A program made the position numbers and the translations under genes. From NCBI GenBank assembly GCA_963812795.1, contig CAWEWG010000016.1, forward strand, positions 1-64,000: a stretch of DNA of 64,000 nucleotides, given 5' to 3'. The DNA is from Hyphomicrobium_A sp963812795 (lineage in GTDB: Bacteria > Pseudomonadota > Alphaproteobacteria > Rhizobiales > Hyphomicrobiaceae). Below, one piece after another: positions 62,177 through 64,000 of the stretch (position 1 is its first letter; each line of letters opens with the position of its first letter). The notes beneath the pieces were generated by a model. It had not been told where the DNA came from. It made no database searches and saw only the letters and a list, made by a program, of their open reading frames with translations.

Positions 62177-64000
62177 CTACTGCAGGCCGATCGCGTCGGT
62201 GGGCGGCACCAAGCCCGCCGCCGGCAGAGGCTGCTCAGGCCCCTGCCCGTACTTCGCCAACACCCCCCGCGCCTTGTGCACGACGGCGTCGGCGATGGCC
62301 GCCTGACCTTCGGCAGTCGGATGGAAGGCGCCCGAGTACGTCGCCGCGAGCACGAGCTGGAACCAGGCGAAGGTGTCGAGCTTCAACACCTTCTGCAGCA
62401 GCGAGGTCGCGACGTGGAAGTTACCCGTCATGAACGCGTCGTTGGGCGTGCGGAACCAGCGTTGGCGTGAGGCATACGCCTTGAAGTCCGCCGGGTTGTA
62501 GGGTCGCCATCCGTCCGCCGTCTTGCGCGGCAGGCGCAAATCGTCGGCGATGTTGGCGCCGTCGTGCGTCGTGCCGGCACACAGTCCGCGGCCGGCAAAG
62601 TCGCGCCGCTGACTGTCGACGAACGTCCACTGGTAGTGCGCGGCGGCTTCGCTCATGGCGATGTTGAGCTTGTCGGCAATCCAAGTGCCGATACGCGCCT
62701 TCTGCTCGCTCAAGGCGAAGTCGGGCAGCACGTCCATGCCGGCGACGCCGTCGGGGCAAATGCTGGTGCCGTCGCCCTGCAACGCCAGACCCGGATAGGC
62801 GGTGAGCAGCACGCGGTCGGACTGTTCCCACGGGATGTGCAGCAGATAGTGGATGGCGCGGTTGAGCGATTTGTAGCGCAGGATCAGCGCCTCGAGGCCG
62901 AGGCTCGCATCATCGAGGCTGTGCACCTGGCCGAACCAGCCGCCGAGCTTGCGCAAGGTAGACTCATCGGCGAGCACCGAGTTGGCGAGCAACCGCGAGA
63001 AGCCGACGTCGTTGCCGCCGACCGACACGAACATCAGATCGATGTTGCGCGCGTTGATCGGGTCGCACTTGCGCAAGACGAGGCCGCCCTTCAGCTCAGG
63101 GATCGTCCCGTCCATGTGATAGGCTTCGGGCAGATCCTGCATCGGCGCTTCGTGCTCGTCGCATTGCGCCGAGGCGATGGCGGAGATTTGCGACCTGTCG
63201 GTCGGATTGGGCACCCACTCGTTGCCGGCGTACTGCAGGAACAGTCCGAAGGTCACCTCCGAGCCGGAGCAGGCGACGCCGACGTAGGTGACGGCGCGAT
63301 GATCGTCCTCCAAGCCGAGCTGCAGGGCCGCGCGCAACTGATGCGAATAGAGCGAGCGATGGCAGCCCTGATCGGACCAGCGTGCGTTCTCCTGAATGAA
63401 GGCTTTGTCGCCGATCTGTTTCCACGGGCCGATGCGCGCCGGGTAGCCGGTGAGATCCTTGTCGGCCGAGCGCGTTCCGTAGTCGGCGCTGCGGTCACGC
63501 GAGAAGCGCACCGGCACGTCGGGATTGCCCTCGCCCGAGGCGAAGCTGTCGCCCATGCCGACGACGAGCAGATCCTTGACGACGACCTTCTCGGTCGCCA
63601 CCTCGCGACCGCCGATCTCGACACTGACCGCCGACCCGGCCGGATAGGGAATGTCGAAATGCGCATCCTCGCTGCACGGTTGCGTGACGACCTCGCCGCG
63701 CAGCGCGCCGCCGAGCGGCGCCGTCAACCAGGTGCAGCTCAAGCCGGCGGCTTCGTCGACGCCATTGATCTTCAGCGTGACGCGGTGCGATTTCGGATTG
63801 ATGTAGCTGCCGCCGTCCTTGCAGGCGAAGCGGTTGTTGCGCGCGTCCCAGCACGTGTCGCGGAACATCGTCTCCGCCCAGCCGTCCTCGTGGCGGGCGC
63901 TGAGCGCCTGCTCGGCGGCGAGGATCGGATGCTGCAGTTGATCCTCGGGCGGCAGCGCCAGGAAGGTCGCGCGGTGCACCTCGGTGTCGGCGGCATCGGA
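62177..64000 (-). CDS. SGNH/GDSL-type hydrolase (5' end outside window)
   Basis: At least 607 residues of a large serine esterase-like protein; the frame stays open to the window edge, so the start is not visible. The SGNH blocks are GMGDSFASGEGNPDVP (nucleophile serine), SVGGNDVGF (block III, Gly and Asn) and AFHPTAEGQ with the catalytic His and a histidine-aspartate-like pairing (block V). About 170 residues of beta-rich sequence with cysteines precede block I. Several further cysteines and the FASGEG form suggest an exported lipase or acyl-esterase, but no signal is seen in the available part. Substrate unknown. Confidence 0.85.
   Translation of the reverse strand, partial: SDAADTEVHRATFLALPPEDQLQHPILAAEQALSARHEDGWAETMFRDTCWDARNNRFACKDGGSYINPKSHRVTLKINGVDEAAGLSCTWLTAPLGGALRGEVVTQPCSEDAHFDIPYPAGSAVSVEIGGREVATEKVVVKDLLVVGMGDSFASGEGNPDVPVRFSRDRSADYGTRSADKDLTGYPARIGPWKQIGDKAFIQENARWSDQGCHRSLYSHQLRAALQLGLEDDHRAVTYVGVACSGSEVTFGLFLQYAGNEWVPNPTDRSQISAIASAQCDEHEAPMQDLPEAYHMDGTIPELKGGLVLRKCDPINARNIDLMFVSVGGNDVGFSRLLANSVLADESTLRKLGGWFGQVHSLDDASLGLEALILRYKSLNRAIHYLLHIPWEQSDRVLLTAYPGLALQGDGTSICPDGVAGMDVLPDFALSEQKARIGTWIADKLNIAMSEAAAHYQWTFVDSQRRDFAGRGLCAGTTHDGANIADDLRLPRKTADGWRPYNPADFKAYASRQRWFRTPNDAFMTGNFHVATSLLQKVLKLDTFAWFQLVLAATYSGAFHPTAEGQAAIADAVVHKARGVLAKYGQGPEQPLPAAGLVPPTDAIGLQ

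Overview
This is GC-rich, gene-dense chromosomal DNA from an alphaproteobacterium, most likely of the order Hyphomicrobiales (Rhizobiales). The assignment rests on protein family content: an rplM-rpsI-argC neighbourhood, heme A synthase of the COX15 type, a CBP3-type bc1 chaperone next to DUF177-plsX-fabH-ihfA-merR, an H+-pumping pyrophosphatase, TrmFO, and single-copy ParC and IHF-alpha. No species can be named from the sequence alone. I saw no transposase, integrase, phage gene or CRISPR array, so the window reads as core chromosome with a few accessory clusters.

Layout. 1-3643: the 3' part of a GGDEF-EAL protein, convergent with parC. 3.9-6.4 kb: a cold-shock protein and two paralogous hemolysin-III membrane proteins flanking an exported peroxiredoxin. 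6.4-10 kb: small and hypothetical genes, a CoA-binding protein and an ECH-like protein. 10.1-14.2 kb: rplM-rpsI, a TerC-family gene, argC, and convergent ctaA. 14.2-22.7 kb: an exopolysaccharide locus (deacetylase, Wzc-like co-polymerase with a degenerate kinase domain, Wza-like lipoprotein, GT4 glycosyltransferase, polyprenyl glycosylphosphotransferase, O-antigen-ligase-like protein). 22.7-29.1 kb: an imelysin-type, probably iron-linked cluster (DUF1513, three imelysins, di-heme oxidoreductase). 29.3-35.6 kb: metabolic genes (DUF1097, tal-pgi, patatin plus flavin reductase, aldo/keto reductase). 35.6-42.2 kb: two exported DUF1254/DUF1214 proteins, an arylsulfatase, its formylglycine-generating enzyme, and a MetA-like outer-membrane protein. 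42.3-45 kb: a CorA-like protein and a polyphosphate kinase 2. 45-49 kb: small unknown genes, a membrane-anchored glutamate-synthase-like protein and tRNA-Pro(GGG). 49-54.7 kb: PPTase, MerR, IhfA, FabH, PlsX, DUF177, CBP3 and BamE. 54.8-64 kb: H+-PPase, small exported proteins, DUF937, a DUF2157/GDYXXLXY pair, TrmFO and a truncated SGNH hydrolase.

A striking property of the sequence is that at least eight genes carry single-base frameshifts, mostly one extra base. One of them is parC, which should be essential, and the shifted products rejoin cleanly when one base is removed or added. I read these mainly as sequencing or assembly errors and annotate the full-length genes, flagging each site.

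The most interesting loci are the three-imelysin/di-heme cluster, the sulfatase-FGE-DUF1254 cluster, the kinase-degenerate Wzc-like protein, the CorA-PPK2 pair, and a small gene with pentapeptide-coding 15-bp repeats. I found no clear candidate for a wholly new defence or mobile system.
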